From positions 31,173 through 95,172 of the forward strand of contig JAVDPD010000024.1 of the NCBI GenBank assembly GCA_031296935.1: a DNA stretch of 64,000 nt, written 5' to 3'. The notes beneath the pieces are model-generated. The model did not search any database, was not told the origin of the DNA, and saw only the letters and a list, made by a program, of their open reading frames with translations. This document shows, piece by piece, positions 26,005 through 34,504 of this stretch. This DNA is from Cerasicoccus maritimus. Lineage in GTDB: Bacteria > Verrucomicrobiota > Verrucomicrobiia > Opitutales > Cerasicoccaceae. A program made the position numbers and the translations under genes. Numbering within the stretch: the first letter of the stretch is position 1; each line of letters starts with the position of its first letter.

Positions 26005-28341
26005 ATGTTTGATCTACCCTTGGCGGCCCGCCAATGCTGTGCGGCGCTGTTGCTCTTGTCTGGCGCTCAACTGTGCGCGACAACTTACTATGTGAAAAAC
26101 GGAGGCGATGATGCGCTGTCCGGCCTCGATGACGCCAATGCCTGGGCGTCCATCACGCGGGTCAATGCGGCCAGCTTGTCGCCCGGCGATACTGTGCTCT
26201 TCAACTCTGGTGATGTGTTTGCGGACGCGACGCTCTTGCCTGACTCAGGCAACGCTAGCAACCCCGTAACCTACAGTGCTTATGGCTCTGGCGTGAAGCC
26301 GGTGCTCACGACCGCGATTGAATTGCCTATATCTGGTTGGACGGATTTGGGTGGTGATGTTTACCAAATCGCGCTGCCTGATGAGACCTGCATGGTCGTG
26401 GGTGACGGTGTGTATTTCCCGCCTGCCAACTCGGTGGCGACCTTGGCAGACGGCACATACTACTGGGACTCCGCTGGCTATCTCTACGTGCAGGATTCCG
26501 CTGGAAGCCCTAACATCTCGGGCAAGGTTTTCCGAGTCGGTCAGCGCGACAACGTCATCAAATTTCAAGGTGAAGACTTCGTGGTGATCGAAGGCCTGCG
26601 CCTGGAAATCGCCAATAATTCACTGTGCATTTTCAACTCCGGGAGCTCGGATAACACGATTTCGAATTGTGAATTTTACTATGCGAGCTCGGATAATGTG
26701 ACGGCTGGCTCGGGCGTTCACGCTTGCAGCGCACCGCGCCTGAAAGTCTACGATAGTCGCTTCAGTTACCTGGAAGGCGATGGTATTTACATGCAGCGCG
26801 CGGACGGCTATGAGGCGATTGGCAACGAGATCGATTATCTCTTCGATGTTGGCGGAGACCCGGGCGGCGACGGTATTCAAATCTCTGGCAAGGCGGGCTA
26901 TGAGAGCAATGACTTCCGCATTAAAAACAACATCGTGCGGCGCGAAACCAAAGTGACGAACAAAGGCTGCATCATCGTCGAGCAAGGTTCCGGTGGTGTG
27001 GTCTCCGGCAACTACGTTTACCAAGGGCGCTTTGGCATCGCGTGCTATTCGAGCAATGTCGTGATTGAATACAATTACTGCGAAGATATCGGCCAATACG
27101 GTGGCATTCGCTTGTGGGAGAATAAAGGCCAGCACGACATCACTATCCGCTACAACATTATCGACCATGCGGACAATGCCGGCATTACGATTGGCAACAC
27201 GGCAAACCCGTCCACGGATATGGCGAACATCATCATCCGCAACAACGTGGTTTATAACTCCTACTATGGCGTCGGGATTTCGGTGCCTGTATCGGGCGAG
27301 TTTAAGAACAACATCGTGTGGGCTCCGCGCTACAACAAACCGAAGTTCCGGTTGAAGGTTACCGGCATCATCGCCGGAGAAACCTTCGAGGCGGACAACA
27401 ATATCTTAGAAGACTCCAACGTGGATGGCACGGAGATCATCGCGAGCTGGCTGGGCACGGATTATACGGACCTCGCATCGTATCGATCTGGCTCCGGGCA
27501 GGGAGCGAATTCCTCGTCCGATGATCCTTTGTGGGTAGACCCGGATAACAATGACTTTGCATTGCAAAGTAACTCGCCGGCCATCGATGCTGGTGAAGAT
27601 CCCGCTACCGCCACGTTGGACTTTTATGGCAACAGCGCGCCGGTTGGCGACGCGATTGACGTCGGCGCCGCGGAGGCTGGCGGGCTCTTCACCTACGAGG
27701 GGTTTGACTACTCAACTGGCACGATCACCACGGCCACGGGTGGCTTTGGCTGGAGCGGTGGTTGGACCTTTGTCGGCGGCGCAGGAGTCACAATGATTCG
27801 CACCAGCACGGATTGGCCACATGCGTTGACCTACACTGATCTGCCGATGGCGGGCAACCGCTTCAACATCTACGACACCGATGGCGTGCACCAGACAGCG
27901 GAACGTTCGCTCGCGCAGACACTCGGCTCCACGACAGGCACGTATTGGTTTTCGGTTCTGGTGCGCAAGCACTCCTCGGGCCGATCGTTCACCATGGATT
28001 TAGATGGCCTGAGCCTGTATTGTGCAGCGGGCGATTGGCAGGTGAAAACGCCCAATGGTAGCTACCAAACATTGACCGGAGCTAGCTATAGCGCGGAGCA
28101 TTTCTTCGTCATTCGCGTCGATCCGGGCGCGAGTGTGGACACAGTTTACGTGTGGGTGGATCCGGTCTTATCGGCTGGTGAGCCCTCCACTGCGAGCGCT
28201 GATCTCACTCTGACGGATACGCCGTTTACGATCGACAGCATCTTGCTGAAGCAGGGCCCCTGGGGTAACGGGTTTCAAAGCACCTCAATCGACGAGCTGC
28301 ATTTCTCTAACACCTTTGCCGGTGTGATTCAGGTGCCTTAG
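26005..28341 (+). CDS. Secreted right-handed parallel beta-helix protein with C-terminal LamG-like domain
   Basis: 778 residues. Signal peptide at residues 1-25 (ending GAQLCA), then the PL-type entry TYYVKNGGDDALSGLD and repeated coils such as IKNNIVRRE, VVIEYNYCEDIG, ITIRYNIIDHADNAGITIGN and IIIRNNVVYN, the ladder of a parallel beta-helix as in pectate lyase, alginate lyase PL6 and related proteins. From about residue 570 a jelly-roll-like domain follows (YEGFDYSTGTI, SFTMDLDGLSLY, FTIDSILLKQGPWG). No exact lyase family can be called. It is likely a lyase or hydrolase acting on the same polymer as the lyase at 22812. Its stop overlaps the stop of the convergent LacI gene. Confidence 0.85.
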   Translation: MFDLPLAARQCCAALLLLSGAQLCATTYYVKNGGDDALSGLDDANAWASITRVNAASLSPGDTVLFNSGDVFADATLLPDSGNASNPVTYSAYGSGVKPVLTTAIELPISGWTDLGGDVYQIALPDETCMVVGDGVYFPPANSVATLADGTYYWDSAGYLYVQDSAGSPNISGKVFRVGQRDNVIKFQGEDFVVIEGLRLEIANNSLCIFNSGSSDNTISNCEFYYASSDNVTAGSGVHACSAPRLKVYDSRFSYLEGDGIYMQRADGYEAIGNEIDYLFDVGGDPGGDGIQISGKAGYESNDFRIKNNIVRRETKVTNKGCIIVEQGSGGVVSGNYVYQGRFGIACYSSNVVIEYNYCEDIGQYGGIRLWENKGQHDITIRYNIIDHADNAGITIGNTANPSTDMANIIIRNNVVYNSYYGVGISVPVSGEFKNNIVWAPRYNKPKFRLKVTGIIAGETFEADNNILEDSNVDGTEIIASWLGTDYTDLASYRSGSGQGANSSSDDPLWVDPDNNDFALQSNSPAIDAGEDPATATLDFYGNSAPVGDAIDVGAAEAGGLFTYEGFDYSTGTITTATGGFGWSGGWTFVGGAGVTMIRTSTDWPHALTYTDLPMAGNRFNIYDTDGVHQTAERSLAQTLGSTTGTYWFSVLVRKHSSGRSFTMDLDGLSLYCAAGDWQVKTPNGSYQTLTGASYSAEHFFVIRVDPGASVDTVYVWVDPVLSAGEPSTASADLTLTDTPFTIDSILLKQGPWGNGFQSTSIDELHFSNTFAGVIQVP

Positions 28342-29456
28342 CTTTTGGCGGTAGTCGCTTTCTTTCGAGCCTGTCGCTTTGTTTTGGCGGCGGGCTTTTT
28401 CTTGTCCGCTTTGGGGGCGTTGGAGCGAATGGATTGCCCGTCGGTCCAATTACCTTCGGTAAGGACGATTTTAGGTGTGGTGGGGAGGCCTTTTTCGTTG
28501 CGTTGTAATTGGCCAACAATCAAGTCCACCACTGCAGCGCCAACGGCCTCATCCTGTTGGTTGATGCCAGCGATGGCAGTTCCGTTATCTCCCTTGCTGA
28601 GCGAAATGAAGCCGATGTCTTCCGGCACACGTTTGTCGAAAAGCTCCGGCAGCCAGTCGTAAACCTCGCGGTAAGGGCTGATGACAACGTCGGGCTTATG
28701 CTTGGTCAACCAGGCTCCGAGGTCGCGCTCGATGGGTGTGTTTTTCGGCACGTAATGAATCGGCACGACATGCTTTTTCGCAATGAAGTGCTGCCATGCC
28801 AGATAGGCGGCCATCCAGGAGTGATTCACACGGGAGTCCGTCTCGGCATTGATCACAAAGCCAATGCGCTGGTAGTCGGCCTGCTCGCATTTTTGCAACG
28901 CAGTCGCCATGGCGTCGGGCAGATTGGCTGCGGTGCGATGCAGCTTGGGCTGGGTGAAACTGTAGCCAATGGTAGCTGTGGCAAATTCTTCCCAGCGCAA
29001 GTCGAGCTCGGTGTCGGTGTTGGGGGTAGGGGGGATGATGACGCCATTGATACCGCGAGCCTGAAGTACGTCGCTGAGGCGTGCGCCGCCCATACCTTGG
29101 GAAAATGCCCACATTGGCTCGATGCGGTAGCCCAGCTCTTTGCCGCGGAGCAAGGCGCCCTTGAAGTAGGCGACGGAGACTGGGTGCTCTTCCCAGCCGT
29201 GCTCGGTTTCGAAGGTGGTGATCCAGGAAATGACGGAATGCATTTCCACTGGGCGGGTGGCGCGCAGGTTGGCCATGAGCGTTTGCACCTGCGGGTTGGG
29301 GCGGTAGTGCATGGCCTCGGCGATTTCGAGGATCATTTTGCGCTTGGCTTCGGATACACGTGGGCTGCCGCGCAAGGCCAGCGAAACCGCCATCTTGGAA
29401 ACGCCGGCTTTGGCGGCTACCTCAGCCATTGTTGGGGTCTTGGCGGCACTTTCCAT
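28338..29456 (-). CDS. LacI-family transcription regulator of locus A
   Basis: I chose ATG 29456 (372 residues); a TTG at 29495 and a GTG at 29468 are possible. The N-terminal helix-turn-helix reads MAEVAAKAGVSKMAVSLALR, and the hinge region follows (YRPNPQVQTLMANLRATR). The periplasmic-binding-protein-like sensor domain runs to about residue 335 (VISPYREVYDWLP, GFISLSKGD, AGINQQDEAVGAAVVDLIVG). A basic Lys/Ala-rich tail of about 30 residues (KKKPAAKTKRQARKKATTA) is not typical of LacI. It lies 68 bp after the symporter gene on the same strand, most likely in one operon with it. It is the best candidate to bind TTTACGCGTAAA. Confidence 0.9.
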   Translation of the reverse strand: MESAAKTPTMAEVAAKAGVSKMAVSLALRGSPRVSEAKRKMILEIAEAMHYRPNPQVQTLMANLRATRPVEMHSVISWITTFETEHGWEEHPVSVAYFKGALLRGKELGYRIEPMWAFSQGMGGARLSDVLQARGINGVIIPPTPNTDTELDLRWEEFATATIGYSFTQPKLHRTAANLPDAMATALQKCEQADYQRIGFVINAETDSRVNHSWMAAYLAWQHFIAKKHVVPIHYVPKNTPIERDLGAWLTKHKPDVVISPYREVYDWLPELFDKRVPEDIGFISLSKGDNGTAIAGINQQDEAVGAAVVDLIVGQLQRNEKGLPTTPKIVLTEGNWTDGQSIRSNAPKADKKKPAAKTKRQARKKATTAKS

Positions 29457-29524
29457 CAGCGCCTTCACATTGAGTCTCTGGTGGTTGGCTGTCAACTGGT
29501 CTTACGAGGGTGAAGCATGAGCGC

Positions 29525-31318
29525 TCAGCAGTTGTTGGCCGAGGTCGCGTTGGCCTCCTTGAGCTGAGCGCCATCCGTTGCGTTGGCGGGTTTGATCGCT
29601 TTGGATTTGCGCACATAGCCAACCAACAATGCAGCACCGATGATGGCCATAAATGCGGCCAGGGCTAGAATCTGCATCCGTGCGGCGAACTCATTGGGCA
29701 CGAAAAGCAGCAGGCATACAAAGCCGCTCATTGCCAGGGAGGAGACTCCGAGTAGCTTCAGCTGGACGGCGTCGTTTTCTTCACCGATCTCCTTGGCGAA
29801 ATCGACTGGGCGATGCATACGCTTGAAGAATTCATTAATGCGCGTGCGCTCCGATTGCTTGGCGAAGCGCCACATTGGGTAGCCGATGATGAAGCCAATG
29901 ACGCCAAAGGCGTAGAGCCAGATCATGCGGTCTTGAATCGACCAACTGGCACCGTTGACGGATGAATCATAGGTGAAGTAAACCGAGGGTAGCAGGGCAA
30001 CGCCGATGATGACAAAGTAGCTGCCCCAGTAAATGCGCTTGATCCACAGGCCGAGCAAAACCGGTAAGCCCAGCGGGACGCCAATGACGGCGCTGATCAT
30101 CAGGAACGCGTCGAAGAGCTCCAGCTTATCCTGGCTGGCGAAGACACACGCCACCGCTATGATTGCGGCACCGAGCGCCAAGGTGGCAAATTGACACCAG
30201 CGCACGCCTTGCTTTGAGGTCAGTTCGGTCATGCCCATTTTCGAGCGCGCCCACGGCATAATGTTTTTCACGATGACGCCGGTCATGCCGTTGAGGCTGC
30301 TGTCGAGGCTGCTCATGGTTGCCGCAAACATCGCGGCGAGCATCAGGCCCATGAGGCCGTTGGGCAGTAGGCTCTGTGCGATGTAGGAATAGCTGGCGGT
30401 CGCGGGCTCTTTAACGCCGAGCGCGTTTACGTCTGCTTCAAACAGGAAGCGTGCGACCATCGGCGGGACAAACCAGATCACGCTGCCGACAAACATCAGC
30501 ACGGCGGCAAGCAAGGATGCCTTGCGTGCTGAGGGGCCGTCTTTCACGGAGAGGAAACGCCCGGCCGTGCCGAGGTTGATGTAGCCCGAGACCTGCATGA
30601 AGAAGATCACGATGATCCATTTCAGGCTATACTTGCCCTGATGAAACTCACCGGCGTCTTTGACGAATTTAAAGTCGTTGGCGAAACGCGGATCCGAGAA
30701 GTAGCCAATGAATTTTTCCCAGCCGCCGACAGCTTTAAGCGACAGGTAAAACACGAGCAAGGTCATCGCGAACATCAGCACGCCTTGAATGAAGTCCGTC
30801 GCCATCACGCCCCAGCGCCCGCCCATGGTGGAGTAGGTGATGGCGATGCCGCCGAGGATGAAGATGAGCAGCACGACCGGCAGATCGAGCGCCGAGGCCG
30901 CGAAGACTGCCAGCGCGTAAAGCTGAATACCTGCGGCCAACGGTGACATGATGACGCCGATGATCGCAGAAAACTGCTCCACCGGCACCCCATAGCGATC
31001 ATGTAAAACGTCGGCCCACGTCTCGGCGCGCGTTTGGCGAAACCACGGCCCCAGAATCATGCAGAGCAGGAAGCCGACTGTGTTGGCTGCGTAAATGACC
31101 AGAAAGGTTGGGCCGGCGCTGAAGGCCGCTGAGGCGTTACCCGTAAACGTAAAGGCGCTGATGCCGCCGACAAACATACTTGAGCCGACGATCCACCAAG
31201 TCCCTTTGGCACCACCGCGCACGTAGTCATCGACGGTAGAGTTCATCTTGGCGACGATGAAGCCGAGGCTGACGAGAAAGATAAAGTAAACGAGGATGGT
31301 GATGTATTCGATAGACAT
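29525..31318 (-). CDS. Sodium:solute symporter (SSS family)
   Basis: 597 residues, ATG 31318, with about 13-14 membrane helices. Family marks include the TTWxxG-like start (KGTWWIVGSSMFVGGISAFT), GNASAAFSAGPTF, ATMSSLDSSLNGMTGVIVKN and WGVMATDFIQGVLMF. SSS transporters bring in sugars, sialic acid, uronates or similar solutes together with sodium. In this locus it is likely the importer for the oligo- or monosaccharide released by the lyases, which is inference from context. It is first in the operon with the LacI gene, and two candidate operator sites lie 75-125 bp upstream. Confidence 0.9.
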   Translation of the reverse strand: MSIEYITILVYFIFLVSLGFIVAKMNSTVDDYVRGGAKGTWWIVGSSMFVGGISAFTFTGNASAAFSAGPTFLVIYAANTVGFLLCMILGPWFRQTRAETWADVLHDRYGVPVEQFSAIIGVIMSPLAAGIQLYALAVFAASALDLPVVLLIFILGGIAITYSTMGGRWGVMATDFIQGVLMFAMTLLVFYLSLKAVGGWEKFIGYFSDPRFANDFKFVKDAGEFHQGKYSLKWIIVIFFMQVSGYINLGTAGRFLSVKDGPSARKASLLAAVLMFVGSVIWFVPPMVARFLFEADVNALGVKEPATASYSYIAQSLLPNGLMGLMLAAMFAATMSSLDSSLNGMTGVIVKNIMPWARSKMGMTELTSKQGVRWCQFATLALGAAIIAVACVFASQDKLELFDAFLMISAVIGVPLGLPVLLGLWIKRIYWGSYFVIIGVALLPSVYFTYDSSVNGASWSIQDRMIWLYAFGVIGFIIGYPMWRFAKQSERTRINEFFKRMHRPVDFAKEIGEENDAVQLKLLGVSSLAMSGFVCLLLFVPNEFAARMQILALAAFMAIIGAALLVGYVRKSKAIKPANATDGAQLKEANATSANNC

Positions 31319-31392
31319 GTGGTTTTTGGGGGGTGCTGGCCAGTAGACTGCGCGGTGAAGCGGCGCGAAAGCGGTTTACATATGTCCGATGG

Positions 31393-31410
31393 TTGTTTAC
31401 TGTAAAACAA
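31393..31410. promoter_or_regulatory. Degenerate LacI-type operator A4
   Basis: TTGTTTAC T GTAAAACAA keeps the TTTAC/GTAAA half-sites but with a one-base centre, 75 bp before the symporter ATG. It is a weak match to A1-A3. Confidence 0.45.
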
Positions 31411-31429
31411 TCAGCAAGTGGCTCGCGAG

Positions 31430-31441
31430 TTTACCCGTAAA
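31430..31441. promoter_or_regulatory. LacI-type operator A5
   Basis: TTTACCCGTAAA, one base different from A1-A3, 112 bp before the symporter ATG. With A4 it may allow looping or cooperative binding in front of the symporter-LacI operon. Confidence 0.65.
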
Positions 31442-31646
31442 CGAATGCTTCAGGCGTAAGACATGTCCTATAGTCTACGTGTGAGGTAAAACGGATTTTT
31501 TATTGCAATGGAATTGCAGTATTGGATTGTTCAAACCTGCACTACGGCTTGAGATGTCAGGACCATAATAGTGAATGGATATTCTCTTGACGGAAGGATT
31601 TGATCAGTAACCATTGCAGAGGTATTTTACTCGAAAAGAGTCGAGC

Positions 31647-32399
31647 ATGTCTGAATTATTGAGCAAGAGCGCTATCACCCGTCGCCGATTTCTCGCGTTG
31701 GCTTGCAGTGCTGGGGCTTGTATCGCTGCTCCAACGTTATGGGGTGCGCCTGCTTCTCCATTGAAATACGAAATCAAATCTGGAGATACGCTTAGCGAAA
31801 TTGCGCAAAACTATGGGGTCACGGTGAGTCAATTGAAGCGCGCCAACCGTTTGACCAGTGACCGTATCTTTGCCGGACAGACTTTGACTATTCCAGGCGC
31901 GGTTTCCAGCAATGTGCTGGCGCCTGTGATTCAGGCTACGCGTAATCTGAAGATTAACCGCTCCCGCTGGCGCTACATTGTTGCCCATCATAGTGCAATT
32001 GAGCAAGGTAATGCTGCGATCTACGGTGCTGCTCACAAGCGCCGTGGCATGGAGAATGGATTAGCCTACCATTTTGTTATTGGTAATGGAATCGATTCAG
32101 GAGATGGCGAAATCGAAGTCGGACCACGTTGGCGCCAACAGCTTCGTGGAGGGCATGTGAGGGATTCACGGGTGAACGATGTTGGCATTGGCATTTGCTT
32201 GGTTGGCAACTTCGAGAACCACGCACCGACGGCACGGCAGCGCGCTTCCTTAATTCAGTTGGTCAATTACCTGCGGGATAACTGTGTTGATCCCAGATTC
32301 ACATTTACGGTGCACAAGTGGGTGGATGGCGCCAACCACACGGTTTGTCCAGGGAAGCACTTCCCTTATCGGGAAATGTCCGCGCTTTATCGTGCTTGA
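31647..32399 (+). CDS. Exported N-acetylmuramoyl-L-alanine amidase with LysM domain
   Basis: 250 residues from ATG 31647; the TTG at 31614 is an unlikely start. A Tat-like signal (ITRRRFLALACSAGA) is followed by one LysM domain (YEIKSGDTLSEIAQNYGV ... IFAGQTLTIPG, residues 40-85), which binds peptidoglycan. An Amidase_2/PGRP domain then carries the zinc ligands His in VAHHSA, His in TVHKWV and Cys in VCPGKHFP. It cleaves the bond between MurNAc and the stem peptide in the cell wall. The Tat signal suggests export in a folded, perhaps metal-loaded, state. About 330 bp separate it from the divergent symporter, and no operon partner is visible. Confidence 0.9.
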   Translation: MSELLSKSAITRRRFLALACSAGACIAAPTLWGAPASPLKYEIKSGDTLSEIAQNYGVTVSQLKRANRLTSDRIFAGQTLTIPGAVSSNVLAPVIQATRNLKINRSRWRYIVAHHSAIEQGNAAIYGAAHKRRGMENGLAYHFVIGNGIDSGDGEIEVGPRWRQQLRGGHVRDSRVNDVGIGICLVGNFENHAPTARQRASLIQLVNYLRDNCVDPRFTFTVHKWVDGANHTVCPGKHFPYREMSALYRA

Positions 32400-32796
32400 G
32401 CCTGACCTGTAGGTCTGCACTGGGGGAGGTCACTGCGCATCGATCTCTTATTGATCAGCCTGCGCGCCATCATTATCGGGATTACGGTTTTGAAAGCTCA
32501 TTTTTAATGCTTGGCGTCCGTTTGTTGAAACTCAATTTCGCCGGTAATTTGTAACACGCTTCCTGGCGTGGCTCGCGTCAAGGGATTCGATCGGGCGATT
32601 GGTTTTATTTTGGGCGCACTTGCTTGTAATCTGAGGGGCAGCCTGTCCGATGTCTCGACGAATAGGGTAGCGGCGAGCGTTTTTTGAGCGTGTGCAACCA
32701 GTTACCCTACACGTGTAAGCATTTGGGGTTGCACCATGGATCCAAGGATCATTTAATGCACGGCTTTTTAGTGTCACCTTCATTTAACCTCATTCA
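32400..32796. other. Intergenic region of about 400 bp
   Basis: No gene is visible on either strand. The only structure I see is the palindrome at 32708-32717 in front of the isomerase gene. Confidence 0.6.
32708..32717. promoter_or_regulatory. Possible operator, 10-bp palindrome
   Basis: TACACGTGTA lies 80 bp before the isomerase start. It has a central CG like many LacI operators but does not match sites A or B. It is short and could be chance. Confidence 0.3.
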
Positions 32797-33561
32797 ATGA
32801 AACTCAGCCAAGTTGCCGTCCAACTTTACACGCTGCGTGACTTCTGCAAAACTCCAGAAGACATCGCCAAGACCTTGAAAAAAGTCGCTGAAATCGGTTA
32901 TCAAGCCGTTCAAGTCAGTGGCTTTGGCCCGATCGAAAATAGTGAAATCGTTCGCCTCTGCAAGGAGAACAACCTCGTGCTTTGCTCGACTCACGAGCCG
33001 AGCGACATGATCCGCGAAGAGCCGCAAAAGGTCTGCGACCGCCTGAAGGAGCTCGGTTGCAAATACACTGCTTATCCGTTCCCGCGCGACGTGGACTTCG
33101 AGAGCGAAGAGTCCGTCAATGCACTCATCGCTGACTTGAAAAACGCTGTGAAGGTCTTTGAAGAAAACGATCTCGTGCTGACCTACCACAACCACGATGT
33201 GGAGTTCATGCGCATGGGTGACAAAACCGTCCTCGAAAAAATTTACGACGAGTGCCCGATCCAGGCCGAACTCGACACCTATTGGGTGGCTGCCGGTGGT
33301 TGTGATCCCGAGCGTTGGGTCAACAAGGTCGCTGGTCGCACGCCGCTCCTCCACATGAAGGACTATAAGGTCGCTGCCTCCAATCAGCGCATGTTCTGCG
33401 AAATTGGCCAGGGCAACCTCGACTTCAAGGGCATCATTGCGGCTGCCGATAAGGCTGGCTGCCTGTGGTACATGGTCGAGCAGGACGTCTGCCCGGGCGA
33501 CCCCTTCGATTCGCTTAAGATGAGCTTCGATTACATCAAGGCCAACTTGGTCGAAGACTAG
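32797..33561 (+). CDS. Sugar phosphate isomerase/epimerase family protein
   Basis: 254 residues, ATG 32797. A TIM barrel of the AP endonuclease 2 / xylose isomerase-like type: VAVQLYTLRD at strand 1, YQAVQVSGF, LTYHNHDVEF, AELDTYWVAAGG, LHMKDYK and VEQDVC at the end. The likely metal ligands are Asp or Glu at the ends of strands 5-8 with His in LLHMKD. Family members isomerise sugars or inosose. The substrate is unknown. It has no signal peptide. It is a single transcription unit with a terminator behind it. It is distinct from the isomerase at 3888. Confidence 0.87.
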   Translation: MKLSQVAVQLYTLRDFCKTPEDIAKTLKKVAEIGYQAVQVSGFGPIENSEIVRLCKENNLVLCSTHEPSDMIREEPQKVCDRLKELGCKYTAYPFPRDVDFESEESVNALIADLKNAVKVFEENDLVLTYHNHDVEFMRMGDKTVLEKIYDECPIQAELDTYWVAAGGCDPERWVNKVAGRTPLLHMKDYKVAASNQRMFCEIGQGNLDFKGIIAAADKAGCLWYMVEQDVCPGDPFDSLKMSFDYIKANLVED

Positions 33562-33584
33562 GCTTTTAAGCCATTGACTTCCGG

Positions 33585-33616
33585 AATCGTCGTCCCATGC
33601 GGAGCGGCGATTTTTT
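33585..33616 (+). terminator. Terminator of the isomerase gene
   Basis: Stem AATCGTCG / CGGCGATT with one G-U pair, followed by TTTTTT. Confidence 0.65.
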
Positions 33617-33793
33617 ATCGCCTCGCCCAGGGCAATGCCGTGGATCGGATTCTTGCTGCAGCCCCAACGAGTTGAGCAATCCTCATTATGCGTAGCCACT
33701 CCGGCTTGCTGCTTGCCTGCGAGTCAGGCATTTGCTCAATGTTCTGCCAGTATTTCGCAATGCGAGATCTAAAGCGAGTGCGCTGAATACCGT

Positions 33794-34375
33794 CTATGAA
33801 CGGGCAAAGAGACGGGTGAGGCCTTTACGTTTTTTCGGGGGTTCGGCATCGGTTGCACCTGGGGGAGGGGGCATGCCGTCAGGGCGATCACTGGCTGAGG
33901 TCAGCGCAGGTGCAACTGGTTCTGATGCCGGTTCTGTGTCATCGCTTTCAATGCCGAGCAGGCCGACCTTTTTGTTGGTGGGCGCAGGAGTAATCATGGG
34001 TTGCTGAACTTTCTTACGCCGCTTATCGGGGCTCAAGAAGGGGCGCACAACTTGGTCGAGGAGGATGGGTTTTTTCAGCACCTCAATGCCGCACATTTGT
34101 AGCTGATTGTATTCCGAGCGCAAGATTGCCGGGGTTAGCACCACGACGTGCAGTTCGGGGTCAGTCGCTTTTGCTCCCATGATGAAGTTCATGCCATCGC
34201 TCTCGTCTGCCTTGTGGTCGGCAATAAACAAGTCGATGGGTTCTTCCTTGTTTTCAAGGGCTAATTTGCACTCCTCGATAGAGCGAGCAGTGACTGTTTT
34301 ATGACACAGTTTGTTGAGCTTTTTAGTTACATTCTCAAGAACCGCATCTGAATCATCCCAATAAAGAATCCTCAC
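33794..34375 (-). CDS. Single-receiver response regulator-like protein with Pro-rich tail
   Basis: 193 residues, GTG start at 34375 with TAAGG about 11 bases before it. The first 115 residues form a CheY-like receiver: acidic pair in YWDDSD, probable phospho-Asp in LFIADHKADESDG, Thr in VVLTPA and the conserved Lys-Pro in VLKKPI. There is no output domain; the tail (about 80 residues) is rich in Pro, Ala and Glu and ends with a basic stretch. It probably acts by protein contact, as CheY or Spo0F do. No kinase is adjacent. Confidence 0.8.
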   Translation of the reverse strand: MRILYWDDSDAVLENVTKKLNKLCHKTVTARSIEECKLALENKEEPIDLFIADHKADESDGMNFIMGAKATDPELHVVVLTPAILRSEYNQLQMCGIEVLKKPILLDQVVRPFLSPDKRRKKVQQPMITPAPTNKKVGLLGIESDDTEPASEPVAPALTSASDRPDGMPPPPGATDAEPPKKRKGLTRLFARS

Positions 34376-34504
34376 AATAAGTAAACCTTAGCACCTTCTC
34401 GCCCTAAATCAAGAGGCCTTTTGCCTCTTGTATGCTTTTACAACCTCCTTACAAGGTATTTACCTGGTGTGCTCTGGGGCTTATGGCTCAGGGGTTGCTG
34501 GCTT

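Noticed and set aside
31141-31160. TTACCCGTAAACGTAAA inside the symporter gene as a further operator
   Set aside because: It lies within coding sequence and is explained by codons; no promoter is near.
32794-33699. A 301-codon minus-strand frame over the second sugar isomerase
   Set aside because: Antisense shadow; the plus-strand frame carries TIM barrel motifs and metal ligands.
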